64,000 bases of DNA from Paenibacillus graminis. Its GTDB lineage: Bacteria; Bacillota; Bacilli; Paenibacillales; Paenibacillaceae. The stretch lies in the NCBI RefSeq assembly GCF_000758705.1, contig NZ_CP009287.1, positions 7,102,465 through 7,166,464 on the forward strand, in the 5' to 3' direction. Positions 24,024 through 33,373 of this stretch are shown here, piece after piece. A program made the position numbers and the translations under genes. Position 1 is the first letter of the stretch. Every line of letters starts with the position of its first letter. The notes under the pieces were generated by a model. It did no database searches. It had not been told where the DNA came from and saw only the letters and a list, made by a program, of their open reading frames with translations.

Positions 24024-25268
24024 TTATTCCTCCGGCTTCTCAAGAAGTTTCACCGTGACCTGCTTCACTTCTCCATTGCGGTAAAAGGTGATCTTGAGAT
24101 CATCTCCGATCTTGGTGTGATCATAGAGATACTTGCGCAAGGAGAGCGTGGAGGTAATGGACTGGTTATCAAATTTCGTGATTACATCATTGAACTGTAA
24201 ACCGGCAACCTTCGCTGGTCCAACCGCATCCAGTACAACGACTCCGTCCTTTACACTGGTCGGCAGGTTCAACTCTTTGCGTTGATCCTCCGCCAGCGGC
24301 ACATAAGGATTGTTCAGATCAACTGAATAGACGCCTAGGTAAGAGCGGGCAATTTTGCCTTTGGCTGCCAGTTCATCCGCCGTTTCCATCACATGGTTGG
24401 CCGGAATTGCGAAACCAAGCCCTTCCACACCAGTGTCAGAAATCTTCATAGTATTAATACCGATCACCTTGCCATTCAGATCAACCAGCGCACCTCCGCT
24501 GTTGCCTTCGTTAATCGCGGCGTCAGTCTGAATAACCTCCTGCTCCCAGTCATATACGCCATCCTGGTTCAAGGATACAGGAATCGTCCGTTCCGTATAG
24601 CTGACGATTCCTGAGGTCAGCGTATCTCCCAGCCCCAGGGGGTTGCCGATGGCAATGACGGTCTCTCCCAGCCGGAGTTTGGAAGAATCCCCAATCTGGG
24701 CAACCGTATTAATGCCTTCCGCATCGATGGAGAGCACTGCAATATCGCTGACTTTATCCGCTCCGATAAGGGTTGCCTTGCGGGTCTCCCCGTCAACCGT
24801 TACCACTTCCAGCTTGCCGGCGCCTTCAATCACATGGTTGTTCGTAATGATAAATGCCTTGCCGTCGTCCTTCTTATAGATAACTCCCGACCCGAGTGCT
24901 GATTCATCGAGAATATTAAGTTCCTTGTTATCTTCCTTATGATTAATAATACTTACTACCGCAGGGCGTACAAGAGCGGCAGCCTGAATAATCCGGTCAT
25001 AGGGATCACCGCTGCTTGCAGCAACCTTGCCGATTACCGCCGGTGATTCGGCTTTTTCATGGGTCAGCTGTCCTGTCACCAGACTGAACAGAAGCACCGC
25101 CGTCACTGCACTGGCTACAGAACAGATCATCGCTACCTGCCATGTTGCCAGACCTCTCCGCGACCTGCGCGGCCATTTGTGCCCGCCTGATCCGCTTGAG
25201 GCTTCATGCATTTTGCTTCTGCGCCGTGATACTTTTGTGGAATAGAAATCATCATCAAACAGTCCCAC
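24024..25268 (-). CDS. htrA: HtrA/DegP-type serine protease with PDZ domain
   Basis: This 414-residue membrane-anchored protease has a cytoplasmic N-terminus, one membrane segment (about 44-66), a trypsin-like domain with catalytic H145 (ITNNHVIEG), D175 (SDIAVL) and S257 (GNSGGAL), and a C-terminal PDZ domain (GVVVLDAVGPAKVAGLQ). It handles misfolded exported proteins. Its place beside the walRKHIJ operon matches Bacillales, where this member is called HtrC/YyxA. Transcription is independent of wal; a 377-bp spacer separates them. Confidence 0.93.
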   Translation of the reverse strand: MGLFDDDFYSTKVSRRRSKMHEASSGSGGHKWPRRSRRGLATWQVAMICSVASAVTAVLLFSLVTGQLTHEKAESPAVIGKVAASSGDPYDRIIQAAALVRPAVVSIINHKEDNKELNILDESALGSGVIYKKDDGKAFIITNNHVIEGAGKLEVVTVDGETRKATLIGADKVSDIAVLSIDAEGINTVAQIGDSSKLRLGETVIAIGNPLGLGDTLTSGIVSYTERTIPVSLNQDGVYDWEQEVIQTDAAINEGNSGGALVDLNGKVIGINTMKISDTGVEGLGFAIPANHVMETADELAAKGKIARSYLGVYSVDLNNPYVPLAEDQRKELNLPTSVKDGVVVLDAVGPAKVAGLQFNDVITKFDNQSITSTLSLRKYLYDHTKIGDDLKITFYRNGEVKQVTVKLLEKPEE

Positions 25269-25645
25269 CGTTACATCCTCTCCCCTCTATTGCTACTGCA
25301 TTCAAGACCTGAACGCCAAGCAACCACGCCCGAGTTAACCTCATCTTCTCTTAGACTCCAGGAAGCGCTAAAAGGTTTCAGCTTATTTATTAACCATATA
25401 AGTACAGGGGCAGAGCACACATCTGTCTTTCGACTCTTGCAACCTAGCGATTTGGTATTACTGTTTTTCAGGAATATTTTGCAGCCTAAAAGACTATAAT
25501 AATAGAAGCGAGGAAGCTGAATACCTATCTCATTCTTACTATTTGATTGTATCACACACAGATGTCGTACCGTATTTTTTCTGATGTAAAATCCATGTAA
25601 ATTATTTCATGCTTTGATCCGTTTCCAGCTTAAGGAGGAGTACTA
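25269..25645. other. htrA upstream region; no gene seen
   Basis: This spacer must carry the htrA promoter (leftward) and that of the 68-aa ORF (rightward). A 94-codon minus-strand frame here has no ribosome-binding site and a composition unlike a protein, so I reject it. The only clear signal is the WalR-type direct repeat at 25585-25601, listed separately. Confidence 0.5.
25585..25601 (+). promoter_or_regulatory. candidate WalR box
   Basis: TGTAAA-N5-TGTAAA fits the WalR recognition consensus (TGTWAH-N5-TGTWAH) at every specified base. It lies 45 bp before the 68-aa ORF and about 300 bp before the walJ 3' end, next to the genes for WalR and WalK. No clear -10/-35 pair accompanies it, so whether it activates or represses cannot be told. 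Confidence 0.45.
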
Positions 25646-25852
25646 ATGGAATCTTTTTCGACCAGTATGGATCTGGTGCAATTTATCGGCAAGCTGGGCG
25701 ATCTTAAGGATGAGCACTATCATCTAATTCTTGTCCAGAGCGCCATCATCGAGCTGATGATTGACAAGGGCTTCTTCTCACGCCAGGAGCTGGAACGCAA
25801 GATTACGGAAATGGATCAGCTTATGACTGGCTCACCTTATCCCATGGCGTAG
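25646..25852 (+). CDS. small hypothetical protein (68 aa)
   Basis: A strong ribosome-binding site (TTAAGGAGG) lies ahead of ATG 25646. The product is helical and acidic in its middle (LVQFIGKLGDLKDEHYHLIL, IIELMIDKGFFSRQELERKI), without cysteines or membrane segments. Its 3' end overlaps the convergent walJ gene by 32 bp. A candidate WalR box lies just upstream. I recognise no family, but codon use and the start signals look genuine. It may be a small wal-regulon protein. Confidence 0.75.
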   Translation: MESFSTSMDLVQFIGKLGDLKDEHYHLILVQSAIIELMIDKGFFSRQELERKITEMDQLMTGSPYPMA

Positions 25853-26627
25853 GCCGGTCGTAGTAGGTATCGCATAGCCTGAACTCGCTGTCTTTGAAAA
25901 AACAGCCCCGGTCTTCCATCGCTCCGCGCACAGACATTTTGGCCAAGTCCATCATATTGTGGTCCCGGCTCAGGTGTGCCAGATACGTGCGTTTGGTCCG
26001 TCCTGTAAGGATTTCACTCAGCGCCGCGCCAGCCGCCTCATTGGACAGATGGCCCAGATCGCCGAGAATCCGCCGCTTCGTGTTCCAGGGATAACGTCCC
26101 ATTCGCAGCATTTCGATATCATGATTGGCTTCAAGCACAAGGACATCGGCATCGGAGATCGCCGTACGAACTTTGTCGCTGACATATCCCAAATCTGTCG
26201 CCACACACAATTTCTCTTTGCCATCGTAAAAGTTATACCCTACCGGCTCAGCCGCATCATGCGAGATCGCGAACGACTCTACCCGCAGACTGCCAAAATC
26301 CCTATACTGCCCTGTCTCCAGAACAACCCGGTTCTGCTCGGCAATATTGCCGATCCCCTTCTCAATCGCCCCCCAGGTGTTCGTGTTGGCATAGATCGGA
26401 AGATCATATTTGCGCGCCATCGCCCCAAGTCCCTTAATATGATCCGAATGCTCATGCGTAACCAGAATGCCATCGATATCCTGTCCGGTCAGCTCACGAA
26501 TGGCCAGCAGCTCATCAATCCGCTTTGCGCTGAGCCCCGCGTCGATCATTAGCGTCGTTTCACCATTGCGCACCACCGTCACGTTCCCGGTAGAACCGCT
26601 GGACAGCACTGTAAATGATATACCCAT
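25821..26627 (-). CDS. walJ: WalJ, metallo-beta-lactamase-fold exonuclease-like protein
   Basis: This 268-residue protein has the MBL zinc motif THEHSDH (H58, H60, D62, H63) with VLSSGSTGNVTVV at the N-terminus, matching YycJ/WalJ. WalJ is the last gene of the wal operon and has been linked to DNA processing and the coordination of cell division with replication, rather than to WalR signalling itself. It follows walI by 18 bp. Confidence 0.95.
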   Translation of the reverse strand: MGISFTVLSSGSTGNVTVVRNGETTLMIDAGLSAKRIDELLAIRELTGQDIDGILVTHEHSDHIKGLGAMARKYDLPIYANTNTWGAIEKGIGNIAEQNRVVLETGQYRDFGSLRVESFAISHDAAEPVGYNFYDGKEKLCVATDLGYVSDKVRTAISDADVLVLEANHDIEMLRMGRYPWNTKRRILGDLGHLSNEAAGAALSEILTGRTKRTYLAHLSRDHNMMDLAKMSVRGAMEDRGCFFKDSEFRLCDTYYDRPTPWDKVSQS

Positions 26628-26645
26628 TTCTCTCCCCTGCTCCTT

Positions 26646-27386
26646 CTACTCTTTTGTCTTGGGACTGATAATGTCCGCACTTATGGCATCTACGTAGTAA
26701 GCACTGCCATTCTCCAGCATGAACCGCCACATTGGCGAAGCTACCTGGCTCTCGGAATTGAACAGTTCGCCGTAATATCCGAGCTCAATCTCCTTCACCA
26801 CTGCATTTTCCGGAAAATATTTTTCAATCAGACTACTGAGCGCCTGGGATGCCGGAAGCACCTTCTGCACATTATCACTGCTGCTGGCCCCAATCTCAAT
26901 CTTCGGCCAGCGGTAGGCTATTATTTTTTGATCACTGTTAATCAGCTCCAGCTTAACCCTGAACAACGACCACTTCTTGTCCACCAGCGGATGAAGCACG
27001 AATTTGCCGACCTCGCTTTCCTGTGAATCGAAGCGGTAATTGGCGATGTCCGGGATCTGTCCCTGCAGTGCAGTGCTAAGCTCAGTGAATGAGGAATAGA
27101 TAAGCTTGCTGTCTACCGGCTCCTTAAGCTCAACTGGCGGTTCGTTCTGCTCCTCACCAGAGTAACGGTACGTAATGTCCGGCAGCTGCGGTGTGGCGGC
27201 CGGAATTGGACACAGAACCCGGATATCTTTCTGTTCCATGACAGCTTGCGTGTCCTGGGACAAGGAGGTGAAATCAAGGTTGGCGCTGGCCTGATCCCGC
27301 AGATCAATCCAGAGCTGGTAGCATAGCAGCAGATTTAGCACCAGAAAGGCGTATATCAGCACATTTTTTGCTCTTCCCCAGTCCAT
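26646..27386 (-). CDS. walI: WalI (YycI), WalK-regulating membrane protein
   Basis: This 246-residue protein has one N-terminal membrane helix (VLIYAFLVLNLLLCYQLWI) and an extracytoplasmic remainder ending ENGSAYYVDAISADIISPK, the C-terminal shape shared with WalH. In B. subtilis WalH and WalI bind WalK in the membrane and keep its activity down. It lies 47 bp after walH in the operon. Confidence 0.92.
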   Translation of the reverse strand: MDWGRAKNVLIYAFLVLNLLLCYQLWIDLRDQASANLDFTSLSQDTQAVMEQKDIRVLCPIPAATPQLPDITYRYSGEEQNEPPVELKEPVDSKLIYSSFTELSTALQGQIPDIANYRFDSQESEVGKFVLHPLVDKKWSLFRVKLELINSDQKIIAYRWPKIEIGASSSDNVQKVLPASQALSSLIEKYFPENAVVKEIELGYYGELFNSESQVASPMWRFMLENGSAYYVDAISADIISPKTKE

Positions 27387-27433
27387 ACCCGGTCCTCCTC
27401 AAAATTGGTGTAACTTATATAGGTTCAGAACTC

Positions 27434-28726
27434 CTAATTCAGCGTGAGCACCGAGCCGTCTTTAAGCGTGACCCGCCATACCGGAATCAGCCGAAGCTTC
27501 TCTCCCTGTTCCTCCGGGACATAGGCTGGAGTAAGGTCCTTCACCACTGAAGCCTGGCTGAGCTGCGTCAACTGATTCTCCAGCCTTTCACCAAACGACA
27601 GATCCACAATCCGCTTAACCGCTTTGCTCTCATCTACAAACATCAGAGAACGCTCATAGGAAGATACGGTCCCCTGCTGCAGCTCCAGATTAATTACCCC
27701 ATACTGCAGCTGAGGCTGGCTGATAATCGGATATGAGCCATAAGGTGAAGAGCCGTAGAATTGCTGAAAAGAGACTTTGCGCTCCTGCCTGCCTTCTTCC
27801 GTTGCCGCCAGCCGGTAGGTTCCATTCCAGCCCCCGTGCTCATTGACAAAATCAACGGCCTCCAGAGCATCCTTGGCCGGTGTACTCTCTCCGGCTGGAA
27901 GCGCAGCCGGATCGCTGTAGCTCATCCAGTTCTGCTCTTGGTCCACCTGAAGACTGCGCTTACTGTCCGTATAAATCTCGGAGCCGTCTTTTTCCGGAAT
28001 ATATCGGGTGCTTCCAGCATCAAAAAAAAGATTGCTCTGCATCTGCTGAATCGTATACATTCCCAGCGGCATTTCAACTTCAACCATGGATACCTTCGCT
28101 GCCGGCACATAATAGTCGCCGTTCACGGCCTTGTAATTCGTCAGGTCCCTGCCGAAGTCCACATGCTGCTGCACATCCTGCACTGTGAGATCAGCCTTGG
28201 CCGCTTCATACACGATATCGCCCCGGGTACTGAAGAAGACAGCATGCGCTTTGGAATCATTTTTGATATTGTAAATCCAGATCCGGTCAATACTCTCCCC
28301 TTCAAACAGCGAATCCGGCGACAGCTGCATTACACGCTGCAGCAGGGTTACGGGAATGCCTGCACCGAACGACAGCTCGATGCCCGGATTCTCATTCCGG
28401 ATCTTGTTCCAGTCGAAGTCCTGCACCGACCGCCGTTGGAAACTTTCAAAACCCCGGCCTTTCAGGCGGTTGAGGATAAGATTATAAAAGGTAGTATTAG
28501 GATAGAAGAGGGTATGCTTGCCCTGACCCATATGAATAATCATTTTGTCGGGGTAGAGCAGGTTCTCTACCTTTTCCTCCGGCCCCATATTGTCAGTCTT
28601 TACATACAAATTCTCTGACATAACCGCAGAATCACTGCCCGGGAGCCGGTAAATCAGATAATAGCTCTCTACAAGACTTCCAAATACGAGCAGCGCAAGA
28701 ATCCAGGATTTTACTTTTTCTTTCAT
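27434..28726 (-). CDS. walH: WalH (YycH), WalK-regulating membrane protein
   Basis: This 430-residue protein has a single N-terminal membrane anchor (WILALLVFGSLVESYYLIYR) and a large extracytoplasmic part in the YycH arrangement, ending LIPVWRVTLKDGSVLTLN. It is a negative regulator of WalK. Its start codon overlaps the walK stop by 4 bp, so the two are translationally coupled. Confidence 0.93.
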   Translation of the reverse strand: MKEKVKSWILALLVFGSLVESYYLIYRLPGSDSAVMSENLYVKTDNMGPEEKVENLLYPDKMIIHMGQGKHTLFYPNTTFYNLILNRLKGRGFESFQRRSVQDFDWNKIRNENPGIELSFGAGIPVTLLQRVMQLSPDSLFEGESIDRIWIYNIKNDSKAHAVFFSTRGDIVYEAAKADLTVQDVQQHVDFGRDLTNYKAVNGDYYVPAAKVSMVEVEMPLGMYTIQQMQSNLFFDAGSTRYIPEKDGSEIYTDSKRSLQVDQEQNWMSYSDPAALPAGESTPAKDALEAVDFVNEHGGWNGTYRLAATEEGRQERKVSFQQFYGSSPYGSYPIISQPQLQYGVINLELQQGTVSSYERSLMFVDESKAVKRIVDLSFGERLENQLTQLSQASVVKDLTPAYVPEEQGEKLRLIPVWRVTLKDGSVLTLN

Positions 28727-30555
28727 GGCGCACTCCCCCCTTCCTGCTTCAAAGGCAAGGTAAAGGTGACAAGTGAGCCCTCATTCAATTCGGATTGCAG
28801 CGATATGGAGCCCCCATGCGCTTTGACAATTTCCCGGGCAATGGACAGTCCGAGGCCCGTGCCCCCCATATTGCGGGAGCGGGCTTTGTCCACCCGGTAA
28901 AAACGCTCAAAGATCCGTTCGATATCCTTCTTGGGAATTCCTATGCCAGAATCCCTGACTGTGATCGCCAGCATTCCCTCTTCATTCTTCAGGGCCTCCA
29001 ATTGAATCATCCCGCCTTCCGGCGTATACTTCAGCGCATTGGAAACGAGATTGCCCAGTACCTGATCAATTTGATCCCGGTCAAGCCAGGCACTGGCCAC
29101 ATCGTCGCGGACTCTGGTACTGATATGAATACGCTTCTGGCGGATTTGAAAAGAAAAGCGGTCGGCCACATCCTCCAGCATTTCGGAGATGTCCGTCTGC
29201 TGAATGCGCAGGCTGGATTCCTTCGAATCCAGGCGTGAGAGATGCAGCAGATCCGTTACAAGACGGATCATGCGCTCTGTCTCATTGCGGATGACGCCAA
29301 CGAACCGCACAGCAAGCTGCGGATCTTCAAGTGCGCCGTCATCCAGGGCTTCGGCATAGCTTTTGATGGTCGTCAGCGGCGTCCGCAGCTCATGAGACAC
29401 ATTCGCCACGAACTCGCGGCGGGACTCTTCCAGATTCTCCTGCTCTGTAACATCCTGCAGAACCGCAATCGTCCCCGCAATCCCTCCGCCTTCCCGTCGG
29501 TGAATCGGCGTGAAGGTAACCCGCACAATGTTGGGATCTTCCCCGCCCATTGGTGAGAGATGAAGCATTGCTGACTGGGCATTGCCCTGGGCAAGCGATC
29601 CGGATTGCTCATGATCCAGACCCAGCAGCTCATCCAAGGGGGCGCCTTCGGGAAGCGGACCTTCTGAACCCAGCATATGTGCTGCCCGGGTATTCATCAG
29701 GATAACTCCGCCGCTCTCGTCAGTGGCAACCACGCCGTCACTCATATTGGCAAGGATGGAGGCCAGCTTCTCCTTCTCCTCTTCATTCTGGGATAGAGCT
29801 TCCCGCAGTCTGCCTGTCATATAATTAAAGGCCTGGCTTAGCTGGCCAATCTCGTCATTGCCGAACACCGGCATCTTGCGGTTATAACGCCCTTCGGCCA
29901 CGGCGGTAGCGTGCCGGGTCATTTCCTTGATCGGATGGGTGATCGTATGCGCCAGAATAACACCAAGCACGGCGGTCAGCGCCAGCGCCAGCAGCAGCCC
30001 GGAGAGAAATACACTGTTGATCCGGCTGATGGTGGCATACAGATCCTTCATATCGGCAGCAATATAAATGGCCCCTACAACCTTGTCACCGGAAAGCACC
30101 GGCTTGGCGACCACCTTCTTGCGCACATTATCATCCGCAATAATATATTCCTCGTTGTCACTGATTCCCTGCAGGGCGCGGCTGACTACCGTCTGGGTAT
30201 TGCGCTGGCCCACATAATCATTCTGCGAAGGCACTGAAGTGGTAATAATCTTGCCGCTTGCATCCAGCACCTGAATTTCGGCGCCATTGATATACAGATT
30301 GTTGACCATTCCGCGCAGACTCTCCACAGCCGTCTCTTCATCTGCCGTTCCGGCTTCGCTGCCGAACTTATCGGCGGTCAGAATGGACAGCATCTCCGCC
30401 CGCGCCTTCAGATCCTTGGTGAAATTATCGGTTAGTGAATTCTTCATCGAGCTGACAAAATACACACCGATCAGCTGCATGGCGATCAGAATCAGCAGCA
30501 CATAAATAATAATAAGCTTCGCCTGTATCGTCCGGAAAAAGGACAGTCCCTTCAT
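28723..30555 (-). CDS. walK: essential cell-wall sensor histidine kinase WalK
   Basis: This 610-residue kinase has two membrane helices (about 13-33 and 182-203) flanking an extracytoplasmic Cache/PAS-like domain, then HAMP (to about 255), a cytoplasmic PAS domain (about 262-370), HisKA with H388 (VANVSHELRTP) and an ATPase domain with GTGLGLSI. It senses peptidoglycan status through lipid II and autolysin balance and phosphorylates WalR. I start at ATG 30555, which shares one base with the walR stop (TGATG) and has GGAGG 6 nt upstream, rather than the GTG one codon earlier. Confidence 0.96.
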   Translation of the reverse strand: MKGLSFFRTIQAKLIIIYVLLILIAMQLIGVYFVSSMKNSLTDNFTKDLKARAEMLSILTADKFGSEAGTADEETAVESLRGMVNNLYINGAEIQVLDASGKIITTSVPSQNDYVGQRNTQTVVSRALQGISDNEEYIIADDNVRKKVVAKPVLSGDKVVGAIYIAADMKDLYATISRINSVFLSGLLLALALTAVLGVILAHTITHPIKEMTRHATAVAEGRYNRKMPVFGNDEIGQLSQAFNYMTGRLREALSQNEEEKEKLASILANMSDGVVATDESGGVILMNTRAAHMLGSEGPLPEGAPLDELLGLDHEQSGSLAQGNAQSAMLHLSPMGGEDPNIVRVTFTPIHRREGGGIAGTIAVLQDVTEQENLEESRREFVANVSHELRTPLTTIKSYAEALDDGALEDPQLAVRFVGVIRNETERMIRLVTDLLHLSRLDSKESSLRIQQTDISEMLEDVADRFSFQIRQKRIHISTRVRDDVASAWLDRDQIDQVLGNLVSNALKYTPEGGMIQLEALKNEEGMLAITVRDSGIGIPKKDIERIFERFYRVDKARSRNMGGTGLGLSIAREIVKAHGGSISLQSELNEGSLVTFTLPLKQEGGSAP

Positions 30556-31280
30556 CACAACCCTCCGCTTTTGGGGCTATGCATCAAATAACCAAGTCCG
30601 CGCCGGGTAAAAATATACTCCGGTTTGCTGGGATTCTCCTCAATTTTCTCTCTCAGACGGCGAATCGTTACATCGACGGTCCGCACATCGCCGAAATACT
30701 CGAAGCCCCATACGGCCTGCAGCAAATGCTCCCGGGTCATCACCTTGCCGGCGTGGCGAATCATATAATAGAGCAGCTCATATTCGCGGTGCGTCAGATC
30801 GAGCGGTTCGCCTTCCTTGTAAACCATATACATATCGGTGTCCACAAAAAGGCCGAAATGGTGTATCCCCTGCTTGCTTTCCAGCGGTTCACTGAGAGCC
30901 TCCGAGGGAGCCGGCTTATGCTGGCGCCGCATTTGCGCTTTCACTCTGGCCAGCAGCTCCCGCGTGCTGAACGGCTTGGTCACATAATCATCTGCCCCAA
31001 GCTCCAGTCCCAGTACCTTGTCAATCTCCCCGTCTTTGGCGGTAAGCATAATAATCGGGATATCCAGATGCGCTGAACGCACCTCACGGCAGACATCCAT
31101 GCCGTCCTTGCCGGGAAGCATGAGATCGAGCAGCATCAGGTCCGGCCGTTTGGACAATGCCAGCTCAACTGCACTGTTGCCGTCAAAGGCACAGATGACC
31201 TCATAGCCCTCTTTTTCCAAATTGAATTTCAATATATCAGCAATAGGCTGTTCATCGTCTACTACCAGAATCGTCCCCAT
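30555..31280 (-). CDS. walR: essential response regulator WalR
   Basis: This OmpR-family regulator of 241 residues has a receiver domain ([20 protein letters not shown]; phospho-acceptor Asp in [13 protein letters not shown]) and a winged-helix domain ending [30 protein letters not shown] (quoted in pieces: [23 protein letters not shown]). WalR controls autolysins and wall remodelling and binds TGTWAH-N5-TGTWAH repeats. ATG 31280 has GGAG 9 nt upstream; an ATG two codons earlier is too close to it. It is first gene of walRKHIJ. Confidence 0.96.
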   Translation of the reverse strand: MGTILVVDDEQPIADILKFNLEKEGYEVICAFDGNSAVELALSKRPDLMLLDLMLPGKDGMDVCREVRSAHLDIPIIMLTAKDGEIDKVLGLELGADDYVTKPFSTRELLARVKAQMRRQHKPAPSEALSEPLESKQGIHHFGLFVDTDMYMVYKEGEPLDLTHREYELLYYMIRHAGKVMTREHLLQAVWGFEYFGDVRTVDVTIRRLREKIEENPSKPEYIFTRRGLGYLMHSPKSGGL

Positions 31281-31394
31281 CTGCATATGCTCCGCTTCAC
31301 CTTTCTAACCATACTTATCATTGATTCTCCTATTTTAACATACCTGTCCTAGCGTCACATCCTACGATGCACATTCCTGTCATTCCAGCTTCAC

Positions 31395-31482
31395 CGTCCT
31401 TTAATAAGACAGTACCGTTTCAGCGAGAAATATAAGGATGACTTGTGGCGTGAAACCTATAAATCCGCTATATTTTAAAAAA
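31395..31482. repeat. dispersed intergenic repeat, copy B
   Basis: This copy shows ACCGTTTCAGCGAGAAATAT, TTGTGGCGTGAAACC and CTATATTTTAAAAAAA, aligning closely with copy A (23276-23394) but without the GCCGTCC hairpin. It fills most of the 245-bp spacer between walR and the M23 peptidase terminator. Confidence 0.6.
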
Positions 31483-31507
31483 ACCGCCCGAAATTATTCG
31501 GACGGTC
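31480..31507 (-). terminator. rho-independent terminator of the M23 peptidase gene
   Basis: Minus-strand stem ACCGTCCGAA/TTCGGGCGGT (9 of 10 Watson-Crick, one G-U) followed by seven T residues, 20 bp after the stop codon at 31526. Confidence 0.85.
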
Positions 31508-31525
31508 CTGAGCTTAGGATATGAA

Positions 31526-33076
31526 TTATTGCAGATACTTCATTGGATTGATCGCTGTACCATTTTTGCGGATTTCAAAATGCAGATGCGTTCCGGTTGA
31601 ACGTCCGGTGCTGCCCATGATTCCGATTGGTGCCCCCTGATCAAGCCTTTGTCCCTGGGAGACTGAAATTCTGCTAAGATGCCCATAATACGTGATATAA
31701 CCGTTATGATGATCCACAATAACTACGTTGCCGTACCCGTTCTGAACACCAGCGAAGCTGACCGTTCCGGCATCGGCTGCTTGGATTGTACGGTTGCCGG
31801 ATACCAGATCGACGCCCTTATGTACGCGGCCCCAACGTTCGCCATAGCTGCTGGAAATTGTCGCCCCGCTAACCGGCCAGGCGAACATCCCTGTACCTTC
31901 TCCGACCACCTTCGTTCCCCGGTACACTACTTCCGGCAGTGATGCTTTCATCACAGTCTGTCCCAGCCATTCTTCCTTGACGACCTGTCCATTTTCTTTG
32001 GTCAAGCGGTATTGCATGGTTTTGAGACCGGTCTGTCCGGGACGGACCACTTTACTCTTGCCGGCGGTGAGCTGATCGCTCGTGCGGACAATCACTTCCG
32101 GCTCGGTAACCACCTGTTCCGCCACCTGCTCTACGGTAACAACCGTAAGGGCGGGCTGCGGTACCGTCAGTTGCAGAGTATCACCAATTTGCAGTGTCAA
32201 TTCTTTAACCGTAGGATTGTTCTTGAATATCTCAGCCTGTGTCGTATCATACAGTTTGGCGATTCCCGAAATCGTATCGCCTTCCTGGACCGTATACGTC
32301 AACGGCTCTTCTTTACCCTCTGTAAGCGCCTTGACCGCTTCGTCTACACTTAAAACCTTGTTCGGATCGGCTTTGACCGGCACAATGGACACTTGCTCAC
32401 GGATCGCAGCCGACTCTACGGTGTCACTGCCTGTGTTCGATGCCTTGGCTGAACTTGTAGCAGCCGTTTTCTTAAGCCGGGACCCTGCGGAGGCTTCGGC
32501 TTGCGGCAGATAATGCTCCTTTACACCTTTTAATACCGCTGCTGCAGTCTCCTGATCCTTCACGGTGCCAAGCACTTCGCCGTCTACCGTTAGTTGGACG
32601 CCTACAGCATAAGCCTTGAGCATACCGTCCAGCTTATCCAGTGTTTTACCGCTGTCAATCTGGGGTTTAAAAGCCTTTTCCGCTTCTGTTGTAATCCCGT
32701 CCGTTTGCAGCACCATTACCGATTCAGGATATTTCACCTGGTACTCCTGCCGTTTCTGTTCAAACAGCTGATCGAGCTCGGCCTCCCGGCTAATCCTGCC
32801 GATTTCTTCGCCCTTTACCAAAACCTTGTAGTAGGTTACCGTATTGGCGGTCACATATCTTTTCTCGGCTCCAACCAGAAAGGCACCCAGCAGCACGAGA
32901 CCCGCAGAAGCTGCAATCCAGGAGCGCCGTAATCTCCGGGGTTTGTTTTCTTGATGAAAGACATCAGTATCGCTGCCGGCATCGCTGCCCTGTTGATTTG
33001 CTGCACCGGGTTCTACGGAACGCGCGTCCTCGTTTCGCAGCTTCCCCACCTGGCGCATGAACTTAAATCCCTTCAT
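31526..33076 (-). CDS. M23 murein endopeptidase with LysM and G5 domains
   Basis: This 516-residue protein has a cytoplasmic tail, one membrane segment (SWIAASAGLVLLGAFLVG), a long linker, a LysM domain (TYTVQEGDTISGIAKLY), a G5-type domain (around KTMQYRLTKENGQVVKEEW) and a C-terminal M23 domain with zinc ligands in HKGVD and THLHFEI. It should cut peptidoglycan cross-links or stem peptides at the wall while tethered to the membrane. ATG 33076 has AAGGGAGAG upstream; the longer frame lacks one. Its place after walR suits a wall-homeostasis role. No c-di-AMP riboswitch is visible upstream. Confidence 0.9.
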   Translation of the reverse strand: MKGFKFMRQVGKLRNEDARSVEPGAANQQGSDAGSDTDVFHQENKPRRLRRSWIAASAGLVLLGAFLVGAEKRYVTANTVTYYKVLVKGEEIGRISREAELDQLFEQKRQEYQVKYPESVMVLQTDGITTEAEKAFKPQIDSGKTLDKLDGMLKAYAVGVQLTVDGEVLGTVKDQETAAAVLKGVKEHYLPQAEASAGSRLKKTAATSSAKASNTGSDTVESAAIREQVSIVPVKADPNKVLSVDEAVKALTEGKEEPLTYTVQEGDTISGIAKLYDTTQAEIFKNNPTVKELTLQIGDTLQLTVPQPALTVVTVEQVAEQVVTEPEVIVRTSDQLTAGKSKVVRPGQTGLKTMQYRLTKENGQVVKEEWLGQTVMKASLPEVVYRGTKVVGEGTGMFAWPVSGATISSSYGERWGRVHKGVDLVSGNRTIQAADAGTVSFAGVQNGYGNVVIVDHHNGYITYYGHLSRISVSQGQRLDQGAPIGIMGSTGRSTGTHLHFEIRKNGTAINPMKYLQ

Positions 33077-33295
33077 GAAACTCTCCCTTTCAGTCCGCCC
33101 ATCCGCATTGCAAAGAGCGGCCAAGCATTGTTATACGTCCCCTTTTATATATGCTGGAGCATCTATTTTCTATTTGCGTTAGTGTGAATTGGTCAAGTTG
33201 TCCGGTACCCAAAAAGGTTACAAAAAATTAACCCCTTATAGTCCTTTTTTACTGTACCACAGCCGGGAGAAAAATTTCAACTTTACACACACGAC

Positions 33296-33323
33296 AAAAC
33301 CCGCCAATTTCGCGGGTTTTTTC
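33296..33323 (-). terminator. bidirectional rho-independent terminator
   Basis: AAAACCCGC, a 7-nt loop and GCGGGTTTT form a perfect 9-bp stem with T-runs on both strands. On the minus strand it ends the 217-aa hypothetical gene that stops at 33374. Confidence 0.75.
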
Positions 33324-33373
33324 CAAAAGTATGACGTTTAAACAGCGTAGCCGTGTCCAAAAAGTGACAATTT

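Noticed and set aside
25271..25555. 94-codon minus-strand frame upstream of htrA
   Set aside because: No start signal, composition unlike a protein, and it overlaps the htrA promoter region.
33077..33330. c-di-AMP (ydaO) riboswitch before the M23 peptidase
   Set aside because: Such elements often precede LysM/G5 M23 genes, but the conserved core could not be found here.
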